This document shows, piece after piece, positions 8,535 through 16,498 of a DNA stretch of 64,000 nt. Numbering within the stretch: position 1 is the first letter of the stretch; every line of letters begins with the position of its first letter. The position numbers were made by a program, and so were the translations under genes. The stretch comes from an uncultured Collinsella sp. (lineage in GTDB: Bacteria > Actinomycetota > Coriobacteriia > Coriobacteriales > Coriobacteriaceae): contig UQPI01000003.1 in the NCBI GenBank assembly GCA_900542945.1, positions 6,939 to 70,938 on the forward strand, in the 5' to 3' direction. Under the pieces are notes generated by a model that did no database searches, was not told the DNA's origin, and was given only the letters and a program-made list of their open reading frames with translations.

Positions 8535-9272
8535 CTATGCGCCGATGGCGCCGCCGCAGTATTCGCAGCGCCCACTGGCATCGGGAATGGTGGTGGCTCC
8601 GCAGAAGGGGCAGGTCACCGCGGTCTTGGGGGCCTTGGCGGCCACGACGCTGTCGCGCGTCTCCTGGCGCAGCTGCACCAGCGCGTCGCGGACCTCGGTT
8701 GCCTGGCGCTTGGCCTCGCGGTATTCGATGGAGCCGCGCTGATCGATGGTGGAGTCGTTTACGCGCAGGTTGATCTCGGTAAAGTACGGCGTGTTGACGT
8801 GAATGGTCAGATTAAAGTCGTAATCCAGGTCGTAGCGCGGCGGGTTGTAGCTCTCGCGCTCGCCGTCCTCGGTCTCGCGATAGATTTCGGTGCGATGCTC
8901 GTCGATATCCATATCGCAGCCGAGTACCTGCGAGAACTCGATGATGTCGGGATTGGCGTCGCGCCAGCGGCTCTGCGAGGTGATGATCAGCAGGCCCGCG
9001 TCCTCATCGAGCATGATGTTGGTGCGCCCGGCAGAAAGCGTGCGCGTGGGGTTGAACGACGCCAGGCGCTCGGCATTGGCCTCGCGGTAGGCGAGCTGCT
9101 CGCGGATATCGTCCGCAGTGCTGGAGCGATAGCCGTGAAAGTAGGGGGAGAGCTTGCCGGCGCACTCTTTGCACAGGTAGCCTTCATTGATTTTTGTCTT
9201 ACCTAGAAGTCCCAGCTCGGTACCGCAAATCGCGCACTCTTTCTTCTCGAACATCTTGTCAAAGAAGCCCAT
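8535..9272 (-). CDS. DUF4428-type zinc-ribbon protein
   Basis: The protein starts MGFFDKMFEKKECAICGTELG with CAICG...CKECAG forming an N-terminal zinc ribbon typical of DUF4428. The middle has beta-rich segments (IMLDEDAGLLIITSQSRW, YDLDYDFNLTIHVNTPYF), followed by an alpha-helical stretch and a C-terminal ribbon CPFCGATTIPDASGRCEYCGG. The arrangement suggests a cytoplasmic metal-bound adaptor. GGGAGGCAGCC precedes ATG 9272. It is the first gene of the minus-strand group that continues with the zinc-ribbon membrane protein and the SPFH protein. The biochemical role is unknown. Confidence 0.8.
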   Translation of the reverse strand: MGFFDKMFEKKECAICGTELGLLGKTKINEGYLCKECAGKLSPYFHGYRSSTADDIREQLAYREANAERLASFNPTRTLSAGRTNIMLDEDAGLLIITSQSRWRDANPDIIEFSQVLGCDMDIDEHRTEIYRETEDGERESYNPPRYDLDYDFNLTIHVNTPYFTEINLRVNDSTIDQRGSIEYREAKRQATEVRDALVQLRQETRDSVVAAKAPKTAVTCPFCGATTIPDASGRCEYCGGAIGA

Positions 9273-9394
9273 GGCTGCCTCCCATCAACTGGTAGCGTGT
9301 GTCACTTTTGATGATGGGGGAGTGCGCAGCCTTTCACGATACCCAGACGGCTCAACGAGTCTCCACAACTGGGACACATGGCCCATTTTTGACT

Positions 9395-9585
9395 AGTCAT
9401 TGGGGACGTACTTAAATGAGTGAAACTACTCATTTAAGTACGTCCCCAATGAGTACCCGCAGAATGAGAGTGGATAATCTCCCATTTTTGGCCTGCTTGT
9501 GGGCTCAAAGTGGGAGATTGTCCGCTCTCGTTGTTTGGGTGTCCAAAAATCCCCGCTCGTTTGGCGCCTGGGGACACTCTTTGTC
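9395..9585. repeat. Composite intergenic repeat cluster, second copy
   Basis: Two copies of the TCATTGGGGACGTACTTAAATGA unit face each other (9395-9421 and, inverted, 9428-9454). They are followed by the AGTGGATAATCTCCC palindrome (arms 9466-9483 and 9512-9529), a TCCAAAAATCCCCGCTCG tail and a TGGGGACACTCTTTGTCG segment. The gene-free stretch 9273-9605 holds nothing else that I recognise. Confidence 0.85.
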
Positions 9586-9605
9586 GAATGTGGGCGTCGC
9601 CCTTG

Positions 9606-11117
9606 CTATGCCACAGTCACGGCGACCTGGGTGTAGCGGGTGCAGGAGCACTCGGCGCGCGTCTGCACGGTGAGGGTGAGCACAAAGCGGTCGCCGGGTC
9701 GTGCGTCGGCGGGCACGATGAAAGTGGCATCCTCCGTGCATTCTTGCCATAGCGACAGATCCTGGACGCCTGCATAGCTCGACGGGTCTACGGCGACATC
9801 CCAATGCGCATCGAAGCCCCTGCCGTCGGGGTCGACGATGGTCGCCGCAAGGTCGATGCGCTCGCCGGCTGCGGCGCTGCGGTCGGCCGTGACCTCGACA
9901 ACATGCGCCGGATGCGAGCAGGCTGCCGGATCATGGGCACACCATTGCGCGCGGGCGGCAAAGTCTTCCTGATAGGCACGCAGGTAGGGATTGAGATTGT
10001 CGTCTGCGGGCGTGCTGATGGAGGCAAAATCGGCGGGCGCCTTCGCATCGGGGTGTCCATCAAGAAACATGCGGCCGAGTAGCGTATCGAAGTCGCGGTC
10101 GTCAATACCGCGCAGGCCAAACGGCAGCAGCGGAATATAGGTCATGCTGTCGCCTTCGGCCATAAAATCGCCGCGCTCAAACTGCACCGCGGGCATGCCT
10201 TCTAGGCCCCAATCCAGACGGGCATGCTTGCCAAACTGAAAGCGCTCGGGCTCGTTTTCGTAGACCTTACCATCGCCATAGAACATATAGCGCGCCATGA
10301 GGGGGCCGTTGCCCTGCGTGAGATTCTGCTCGGGCCAAGGAGCCTTAAACAGCGGCAGCGTATCGGGCTGAGCTGTTTTGGCGTCGAAATAGTTGCCATA
10401 CATATAGGGCGTACGCCAAAAGATGAGCTCGGGAAAGAGCTCGCGCCCATGGTCGAGCCACGAGTTATCCTGCCCCACACCATCGGCAACGCCCATCACG
10501 CGCACCTTCTGATAGACCCGCTGCTGTACGGCGGGCCACTCGGGCGTGGCGCGATAGCGCTCGGCAATACTCATGAGGGCGCGAACGATCGTATTCATAC
10601 CACCCCAGCTGAGCAGCCATAACGTACGCGGATCATCATCCAGAATCGCCAGCGCAATTACGCGAGACCCCTCAGTTTCCTCAGTCACATCACCCTCAAA
10701 GGCAACATTTCCCACAAAGGTGCGCTCGATCATCTGGGCGGGCGTGGGAAACGGCGGCTCACCGGCAGCGGCGGCATTTGCTTGCAACTGCGGCCAAGCC
10801 TGGGCATATTCATTACTCCAGAGACTCTCAATCCAATGCTCGGGAAACGGCCGATACTCACGAAGCTCGCCGGCTGGCGGATCGGGCTCATGAGGCACAA
10901 CAGCCCACTCATAAGAGCGCCGCCCTTTGGTCCGCCAATGCGAATTCACCTCGCCGAGCGTATGAACCCCATCCCCAAGAAAGTGATACTGCGAAGCCGT
11001 ATACACCACAGCCTGAACATCAAGCAAGTTGAGATACAGAGCCAAATGAACAAGTGAGTTCATATCATCGACTTCCATATCAGTGGTAACAATCACTCGA
11101 GTCAACTTCTGGGACAT
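9606..11117 (-). CDS. DUF1593 nucleoside-hydrolase-like protein
   Basis: The protein begins MSQKLTRVIVTTDMEVDDMNSLVHL, which has the Asp-rich pattern of the nucleoside-hydrolase-like DUF1593 family. Domain features continue with ALAILDDDPRTLWLLSWGGMNTIVRAL. A C-terminal beta-sandwich-like part (VTADRSAAAGERIDLAATIVDPDGRGF) matches the usual two-part DUF1593 layout. Such proteins occur in plant-polysaccharide loci and probably cleave a glycoside, but the substrate is not established. No signal peptide is evident, suggesting a cytoplasmic location. The frame extends to 11141, but GGAG eight bases before 11117 favours this start. It lies near an esterase, a PTS and an apiosidase-like hydrolase. 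Confidence 0.75.
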   Translation of the reverse strand: MSQKLTRVIVTTDMEVDDMNSLVHLALYLNLLDVQAVVYTASQYHFLGDGVHTLGEVNSHWRTKGRRSYEWAVVPHEPDPPAGELREYRPFPEHWIESLWSNEYAQAWPQLQANAAAAGEPPFPTPAQMIERTFVGNVAFEGDVTEETEGSRVIALAILDDDPRTLWLLSWGGMNTIVRALMSIAERYRATPEWPAVQQRVYQKVRVMGVADGVGQDNSWLDHGRELFPELIFWRTPYMYGNYFDAKTAQPDTLPLFKAPWPEQNLTQGNGPLMARYMFYGDGKVYENEPERFQFGKHARLDWGLEGMPAVQFERGDFMAEGDSMTYIPLLPFGLRGIDDRDFDTLLGRMFLDGHPDAKAPADFASISTPADDNLNPYLRAYQEDFAARAQWCAHDPAACSHPAHVVEVTADRSAAAGERIDLAATIVDPDGRGFDAHWDVAVDPSSYAGVQDLSLWQECTEDATFIVPADARPGDRFVLTLTVQTRAECSCTRYTQVAVTVA

Positions 11118-11246
11118 AGGAACAGCTCCAATCAAAATCAATTCAGCCAGTTACGCGCAAGGCAAGACGGGACCCACGCCCCCATCGCCCGCGACCCGGC
11201 GGCCCGCCGGAAGCGGCCGACCAGCGTTTCGAACAACGTTAACTTA

Positions 11247-11373
11247 GGGGGCTCTGACCTTTAGTTTTGTAAACATTCCGCAGCGCGAGCCCCGCTTATC
11301 CGATGCTCCGAAGGAGCAGGATAAGCGGGGCTCATGCGCGAGGACGTTTACAAAACTAAAGGTCAGAGCCCCC
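11247..11373. repeat. 127-bp nested perfect inverted repeat
   Basis: Outer arms of 28 bp match exactly (11247-11274 and 11346-11373; GGGGGCTCTGACC... and its complement). Inside are a 15-bp perfect stem (GAGCCCCGCTTATCC, 11287-11301 / 11319-11333) and a 6-bp stem TGCTCC-GAA-GGAGCA at the tip. It sits between two minus-strand genes and could act as a strong terminator or be a non-autonomous mobile palindrome. The rest of the gap 11118-11383 shows nothing recognised. Confidence 0.85.
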
Positions 11374-11383
11374 GATGGGATGG

Positions 11384-12721
11384 TTACCTCGAAACCCTGG
11401 CCGACCACTCCCAGCAGCCCACCGGCTCGCCGTCGATGAGTACGTTGCCCCCGTCGAAGTCTTGATAACACAGGTCGTTGAATTGGTGGATCCACACGCC
11501 GTGGTTGAACGTCTTCTTGGCCGAGCCGTCGGCCTCGCGATACACGCCGGTCAGGTCCTCGACATGGCTAAAGTAGGTGAGATGCACGTTGGCGCCGGCA
11601 TCGCGCAGGCGCGCGAACAGCGGCAGCACGGTCTGTTGCGGGTGCACGAGCTCGTCGCCCTTGGAGTGCGTAAACCACAGCGGCGTCTTGGCGAGCGCGG
11701 CTACGTCCTCGTCCGTGGCGTTGTACCACGGGGCGCAGCAGGGAAGGCCCGCGGCGAAGAAATCGGGGTAGTCGGCGCACAGGCGCAGGGTCATAAAGCC
11801 GCCGTTGGAAAGACCGGCGACCACGATGCGGTCGGTGTCGATGCGGTCGGCATGCTCGGCGACAAACTCATCGATGAGCGCCTTGAGCACGGGGGAGTAG
11901 ATGCTCTGGTTGGAGTGACCAAGCTGCTCGACGCCGTTGTCCATCCAAAACGTGGGCGACTGCGGCACGAGCACCCAGGCAAAGCCGCCAAAGTAGCGCT
12001 GGATCTGCGCCTGGCTAATGGCCGTCACGCGGTTGCCGATATAGGCGCGCGTGGCGCCTTCGCCCTGCGTGGCGCCCTTGCCCTCGCCGGCGCCGTGCAG
12101 ATACACCACGAGCGGTGCCTTTTGGGGCACGACCGTCGCCTCGGGCGCAAAGGGGTTGAAGCATGCCGAGTCTTCGGCCTTAAAGCTGGGCTCAAAGAAG
12201 CCGTATTCGAGCGCGATGCCGTCGACGGCGGTCTTTTGCGTGGCGTTGCTCCAGCCTTTGAGCGCGGGGCAGATGTTGCCGCGACAGGCATCGAAGACCA
12301 AGCCGCTGGTGGGATCGTCGCCGTCGTTGCCGGGAAGAGCTGTGAGCTGCGTGATGCGCAGCTGGTCATCGAGCATGCGCGAACCCATGACGCCGCCTTC
12401 GATGGTCTTGGTCAGGCGCTGCTCGGCGACCTCGAGCGCCACATGGGTGCCCACGGCGAGCTTACGTCCGTTCTCGTCGCACGGATATGCGGCGAGAATG
12501 TCGATGTAACCCACGGAGGGCGCGGCATGGTCGGCGCCGCGTTCCTTGCGCATCAGAACATCGCCCGAGCGCTCGTGACGCTCTACATATATATGGAAGG
12601 TGTTCGCGTCGATGTCGTTGGCGCGCACGGTGCAGGGCAGGTCGAGTACGACCTTGCTGATCCAGGGGCCAAAGTCGCCCAAGGTGGTGACGGTTGCGTA
12701 GGTACACAATTTGAGTTCCAT
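11384..12721 (-). CDS. Alpha/beta-hydrolase esterase (PHB-depolymerase-like)
   Basis: The N-terminal ~180 residues are beta-rich and unassigned. The C-terminal part is an alpha/beta-hydrolase: APLVVYLHGAGEG for the oxyanion region, GLSNGGF with nucleophile Ser near residue 303, a likely acid in THSKGDELVHP, and a candidate His in FNHGVWIHQFND. This matches carbohydrate esterases and depolymerase-like proteins, so the likely role is deacylation of a plant-derived oligosaccharide; the substrate is inferred from neighbours only. GGGAGG six bases before 12721 sets the start, although the frame is open to 12778. The promoter region carries a palindromic operator at 12770-12785 and is shared with the divergent PTS gene. 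Confidence 0.75.
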   Translation of the reverse strand: MELKLCTYATVTTLGDFGPWISKVVLDLPCTVRANDIDANTFHIYVERHERSGDVLMRKERGADHAAPSVGYIDILAAYPCDENGRKLAVGTHVALEVAEQRLTKTIEGGVMGSRMLDDQLRITQLTALPGNDGDDPTSGLVFDACRGNICPALKGWSNATQKTAVDGIALEYGFFEPSFKAEDSACFNPFAPEATVVPQKAPLVVYLHGAGEGKGATQGEGATRAYIGNRVTAISQAQIQRYFGGFAWVLVPQSPTFWMDNGVEQLGHSNQSIYSPVLKALIDEFVAEHADRIDTDRIVVAGLSNGGFMTLRLCADYPDFFAAGLPCCAPWYNATDEDVAALAKTPLWFTHSKGDELVHPQQTVLPLFARLRDAGANVHLTYFSHVEDLTGVYREADGSAKKTFNHGVWIHQFNDLCYQDFDGGNVLIDGEPVGCWEWSARVSR

Positions 12722-12769
12722 GAGCTGCCTCCCTTGCGCCGCGAATGCCTGGCATCTGCGGCAATACAA

Positions 12770-12785
12770 ACTAAACATGTTTAGT
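12770..12785. promoter_or_regulatory. Palindromic operator ACTAAACATGTTTAGT upstream of the esterase
   Basis: A perfect 16-bp palindrome lies about 50 bases before the esterase start. A near copy with one mismatch, TACTAAACATATGTTTACTA, is at 12851-12870. Spacing and symmetry suggest a dimeric repressor. No regulator gene lies next to it. Confidence 0.55.
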
Positions 12786-13061
12786 ATAATCTAGAATTGA
12801 AGAATAACCAGATGAACTCGGTAAACGGCAAAATTGAACACGTCGTGAACTACTAAACATATGTTTACTAGCTTCTAGCAGGGATTCTGTTGATGAGTTA
12901 ACAGATCAGTGAGGTGTTCATCAAAAAAATCCCACGTAAATGGCTATATATCAATAGAGGGTCAAAGAGACCATCTCCCGCCATTCAAATACGTTCACCC
13001 CCGATTTCCTACCGTTCACCGGACTGTAGACGGCAAAATTGCCATAAATTCGGCGCTCCGT

Positions 13062-13103
13062 GTAAACTAAAGCCCGTAAACGTTCAGTAAACACCTTGTT
13101 TAC
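13062..13103. promoter_or_regulatory. Cluster of GTAAAC half-sites upstream of PTS gene
   Basis: Four half-sites occur in 42 bp: GTAAAC at 13062, 13076 and 13087, and GTTTAC at 13098-13103. The last two form GTAAAC-N5-GTTTAC. This resembles LacI-family operators (GTAAAC..GTTTAC type). It lies about 110 bases before the EIIBC gene. The gap 12722-13209 holds no other element I can name. Confidence 0.45.
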
Positions 13104-13209
13104 GACAGCGTATCCAAGGGTCCGGCAACCGTAAGGGGTTATAGTCGCCGGGCCAAAGGCGTGCCTAAGCCCAAGGGGGCTGGCACACGAAGATATGGGG
13201 AGGGGTCCC

Positions 13210-14637
13210 ATGGCAGTAGATAACAAGCAGATTGCCACCGATGTCCTCGAGCTCGTGGGCGGTGCGGAGAATGTTACCGTCGCCACCAACTGCATGACGC
13301 GCCTGCGTCTGACGCTCAAGGATAACAACAAGGCCGATGTGGAGAAGATCAAGAAGGTCAAGGGTGTTCTGGGTTGCCAGTTCGCCGGCAGCCAGCTCCA
13401 GGTCATCATCGGCCAGAACGTGCCCAAGGTGCTCGCCGAGTTCGTCGCCATCTCCGGCGTCAAGCAGGGTGCCGCGGTCGACGAGAACCTCGACGCTCCC
13501 AAGGAGAAGTTCGATATCAAGAACCTGCCCAATATCATCCTCGACTATCTGTCGGGCTCCATGACCCAGCTGATCCCGCTGCTCATGGCTGGCGGTCTGT
13601 TCCGCACCATCGCTGCGGTTCTTGGCCCCACCATGCTCGGCGTTATCTCCGATACCGATCCGACCTACACGTTCCTCTACACCACCCTGTACGAGGCCAC
13701 GTTTACCTTTATCCCCATCTACCTGGGCTATGCCGCCGCTAAGAAGCTCGGCGCCACCCCGGTGCTCGGTATGCTCCTCGGCGGCGCTCTCATGGCCCCG
13801 TCTGTCGTCAGCGTCGCTACCCAGGAGGGTGGCGGAATCATCTCCGTCTACGGTTTCCAGATCGCCGCTGCCAACTATCAGCAGTCCGTCCTGCCGATCA
13901 TCCTTTCGGTGCCGGTCCTCTACTTCATCGAGAAGTTCTTTAAGAAGGTCATGCCCGACGTGCTGTCCACGGTCTTCACGCCGTTCTGCACCATGATTGT
14001 CACGATCCCCATCGCCTTCATCGTCCTTGCCCCGATCGGCAACGAGCTCGGCAACCTCATCGCCAACGCCCTCTTTGGTCTTGCTGACCTTGGCGGTATC
14101 GGTATCCTGATCGTTATGGCCATCCTCGGCGCCTTCTGGCAGCTCTTCGTGGTCTGCGGCATGCACATGCCCGTCATCCTGCTCGCTCAGGTTCAGATCA
14201 TCGCCGCCGGCTACGATCCCTTCGTCTTCGTTTCCACCAACTGCGCTATGGCCGCTGTCTGGGGCTGCGCCTTCGGTGCCTTCCTCAAGATGAAGAACCC
14301 CGACGAGAAGGGTCTTGCCCTGGGTTACGTCATCTCCGCTATCGCCGGCGGCGTCACCGAGCCCGCGCTCTTCGGTATCCTCATGCGCTTCCGTCGCACC
14401 ATGCTCGGCATGTTCATCGGCGGTGCCATCGGCGCGGTGTTCTCCGGCCTCATGGGTGTTACCTACTACCTGGCCGGCGGCGCCTCCAACTTCCTGGTCT
14501 TCACCAACTACCTGCAGGGTGGCCAGATGAACACCGTCTGGGCTATCGTCGGTATGGCAATCTCCTTTGTCATCGCCGCTGCCGTCGTCTTTGCCACTGG
14601 CTTCTCCAAGGAGGAGCTCGCCGAGATGGAGGCCTAA
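13210..14637 (+). CDS. PTS beta-glucoside-family transporter, EIIBC
   Basis: The first ~80 residues form an EIIB domain with the phospho-accepting Cys28 in TNCMTRLRL and the GVLGCQFAGSQLQVIIG segment. From about residue 105 an EIIC domain with about ten membrane helices follows (LSGSMTQLIPLLMAGGLFRTI, TPVLGMLLGGALMAPS, GVTEPALFGILMRFRR). It should carry a sugar across the membrane while phosphorylating it. No EIIA is fused. A free EIIA(Glc) at 33332 is a possible phosphate donor. GGGGAGG before ATG 13210 sets the start; an upstream ATG at 13195 lies before this ribosome site. The substrate is unknown; neighbouring hydrolases suggest a plant-derived glycoside. Confidence 0.9.
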   Translation: MAVDNKQIATDVLELVGGAENVTVATNCMTRLRLTLKDNNKADVEKIKKVKGVLGCQFAGSQLQVIIGQNVPKVLAEFVAISGVKQGAAVDENLDAPKEKFDIKNLPNIILDYLSGSMTQLIPLLMAGGLFRTIAAVLGPTMLGVISDTDPTYTFLYTTLYEATFTFIPIYLGYAAAKKLGATPVLGMLLGGALMAPSVVSVATQEGGGIISVYGFQIAAANYQQSVLPIILSVPVLYFIEKFFKKVMPDVLSTVFTPFCTMIVTIPIAFIVLAPIGNELGNLIANALFGLADLGGIGILIVMAILGAFWQLFVVCGMHMPVILLAQVQIIAAGYDPFVFVSTNCAMAAVWGCAFGAFLKMKNPDEKGLALGYVISAIAGGVTEPALFGILMRFRRTMLGMFIGGAIGAVFSGLMGVTYYLAGGASNFLVFTNYLQGGQMNTVWAIVGMAISFVIAAAVVFATGFSKEELAEMEA

Positions 14638-14677
14638 GGCCAAACCGTTCGGTCACATATGACCTCACCTACACGAC

Positions 14678-14716
14678 AGGGCCCCGTCAGGCGTAAGCCC
14701 GGCGGGGCCCTTCTTG
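14678..14716 (+). terminator. Terminator after PTS gene
   Basis: Stem AGGGCCCCG / CGGGGCCCTT around a ~15-nt loop, followed by TTCTTG, about 40 bases after the EIIBC stop. Confidence 0.75.
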
Positions 14717-14770
14717 CAAGGTAGACTGATGGGGCGGACGGTATTCGCCCGCGATGGTTTGCCAAGCGGC

Positions 14771-14805
14771 GGGGGCTTTCGCGCGGGGTTGCCGCGAAAG
14801 CCCCC
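14771..14805 (+). other. Leader hairpin before apiosidase-like gene
   Basis: A perfect 13-bp stem, GGGGGCTTTCGCG / CGCGAAAGCCCCC with a nine-base loop, ends 40 bases before the ATG. There is no T-run after it, so it is more likely an RNA-stabilising or leader hairpin than a terminator. Confidence 0.5.
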
Positions 14806-14845
14806 GGCGGTTCGCAAATCCTTTATCAAACGAAAGGACATGCAG

Positions 14846-16159
14846 ATGAGTTTGGGAAAGCTGACCGTCAACGGTCGCCAGGATGGCTTTTTGTGCGAGG
14901 GCAAACCGTTCTTCTGGTTTGCCGATACGTGCTGGAGCGCATTTACGAGCATCGCCGAGAACGACTGGGATTACTACCTGACCCGCCGTGCCGAGCAGGG
15001 CATGAACGTGCTGCAGATCAACACGTTGCCGCAGTGGGATCGCTGCTGCCCCGATCTGGGCATTTGGCCCTATGCCAGCGAGGACGGCGTGCATTTTGAT
15101 TGGTCCCGTCCCAACCAGGCGTACTGGGACCGCGCTGCTGCCATGTGCCGCGCTGCCGTCGAGCACGGCATTCGTCCGGCACTCGTGCTTATGTGGTGCA
15201 ACTACGTGCCCGGTACCTGGGGTGCCAAGATTGCTGAGCGTTGCGGTGCCGAGGTTATGCCGCGCGAGGAGGTCCGCGCCCACGTTGCCCGCGTCGTCGA
15301 GAACCTGGGCGAGTTCGACCTCGTCTATGTGGTGACGGGCGATACCGACTTTACCAGCGACGAGGCGATCGCCTATTACGAGGATGCCCTCGACGAAGTC
15401 GTCCAGCGCGCGCCCGAGGCGTTGCGCACCATGCATATCAACCGCGGCAACCGCACCATTCCGTCACAGTACCTGGACCGCCTGGACTTCTACATGTTCC
15501 AGCCCGGCCACAACTACGAGGGCCAGCCCGAGGCCTGGCGCCTGCCGCAGGACTTTATCGCCAACTATCCCAAAAAGCCGATGGTCAACTCCGAGCCCTG
15601 CTACGAGCAGATGGGCGCCTCGCGCAATGTGTACTGGCGCTTCACCGCGCAGGACTGCCGTGCGAGCGTGTGGTCGTCGATCCTTGCCGGCGCCAGCGCG
15701 GGTGTGACCTATGGCGCGCACGGCGTTTGGAACTGGCAGACCAGCAAGAGCCAGGGCTCGGTGCTGGGCGAGGGCTTCGATATGCCGTTCCGCTGGCAGG
15801 AGTGTCTGCAGTTTGCGGGCGTTTGGGACTTTGGCGCGATCGAGCACGTGCTTGCCGGCCTGGGTGCTACGGCTGGTGACGACGCGCTTGCCGTGGTTCC
15901 GGCGCAGGAACTGATCGATGACGCGCGCGAGGCCATTCGTGTGGCGCGCGTTGGCGATCGCGTCGTCACGTACCTGCCGCGTACCACGGCGCTCAAGTTC
16001 AAGCTCGACGGCGCGCGTGACTGGACGGCAACGGTCCTCGACATGGAGGACAAGCGCATCGCCAAGTTGCCCGTCCGCGACAACGGTGACGGCACCGTGC
16101 GCGTGGCTCAGCATCCCTTTGAGCACGACGCCCTGGTGATCCTGACCCCCGGGCGCTAA
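14846..16159 (+). CDS. DUF4038 / apiosidase-like glycoside hydrolase
   Basis: The 437-residue protein begins MSLGKLTVNGRQDGFLCEGKPFFWFADTCWSAF, which is the start of DUF4038 apiosidase-like (GH140-related) TIM-barrel enzymes. Further family features are NVLQINTLPQWDR, WCNYVPGTWG, YVVTGDTDF, MVNSEPCYEQMG and AGVTYGAHGVWNW. A short beta domain closes the protein. It probably cleaves a branched-sugar glycoside in the cytoplasm, since no signal peptide is present. GAAAGG eight bases before ATG 14846 supports this start over the ATG six bases upstream. It follows the PTS gene after a terminator and is probably part of the same sugar-use region. Confidence 0.8.
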   Translation: MSLGKLTVNGRQDGFLCEGKPFFWFADTCWSAFTSIAENDWDYYLTRRAEQGMNVLQINTLPQWDRCCPDLGIWPYASEDGVHFDWSRPNQAYWDRAAAMCRAAVEHGIRPALVLMWCNYVPGTWGAKIAERCGAEVMPREEVRAHVARVVENLGEFDLVYVVTGDTDFTSDEAIAYYEDALDEVVQRAPEALRTMHINRGNRTIPSQYLDRLDFYMFQPGHNYEGQPEAWRLPQDFIANYPKKPMVNSEPCYEQMGASRNVYWRFTAQDCRASVWSSILAGASAGVTYGAHGVWNWQTSKSQGSVLGEGFDMPFRWQECLQFAGVWDFGAIEHVLAGLGATAGDDALAVVPAQELIDDAREAIRVARVGDRVVTYLPRTTALKFKLDGARDWTATVLDMEDKRIAKLPVRDNGDGTVRVAQHPFEHDALVILTPGR

Positions 16160-16201
16160 CGGCTCTTCTCCAACATTTACAACCCAGTCCCTTTCATTAG
16201 G

Positions 16202-16270
16202 GTGCGACGGAATGGTTCCTGTATGACAGCTTTAAGCTGCCAAGGGGAGCCGTTCCGTCGCACTCTTTGT
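16202..16270 (+). terminator. Terminator after apiosidase-like gene
   Basis: Arms GTGCGACGGAA (16202-16212) and TTCCGTCGCAC (16253-16263) match exactly, with an inner AGCTTTAAGCT hairpin and a TCTTTGTTT tail. Confidence 0.8.
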
Positions 16271-16273
16271 TTA

Positions 16274-16312
16274 CTCATTGGGGACGTACTTAAATGAGTG
16301 CTTAAATGAGTG
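16274..16312 (+). repeat. CATTGGGGACGTACTTAAATG repeat unit
   Basis: One unit (16274-16300) followed by a partial duplication, CTTAAATGAGT. It is the same family as 490-696 and 9395-9454. The gap 16160-16498 contains this, the terminator and the LuxR-gene leader only. Confidence 0.8.
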
Positions 16313-16498
16313 GCAGTTGGAGGGCACTCCTTGTCGAGCTGCAAGCCGCGCGCGCCCCTTCTGGGTCATGCGGCTCAAAATCGCGGCGTCATGCGGACGG
16401 CTGGGGTCGAATTTGCAACATTTCGAACTTGGCTTCGATATTGAGATTGGTTCTTTATTAAAATGGTGTTCCGGACAACAAAGCGGGTGGGGGTTACC

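Noticed and set aside
13165..14643. 492-codon frame antisense to the PTS gene
   Set aside because: The product is a low-complexity Glu/Asp/Gly/His mix typical of a complement frame; the plus strand has a clear EIIBC.
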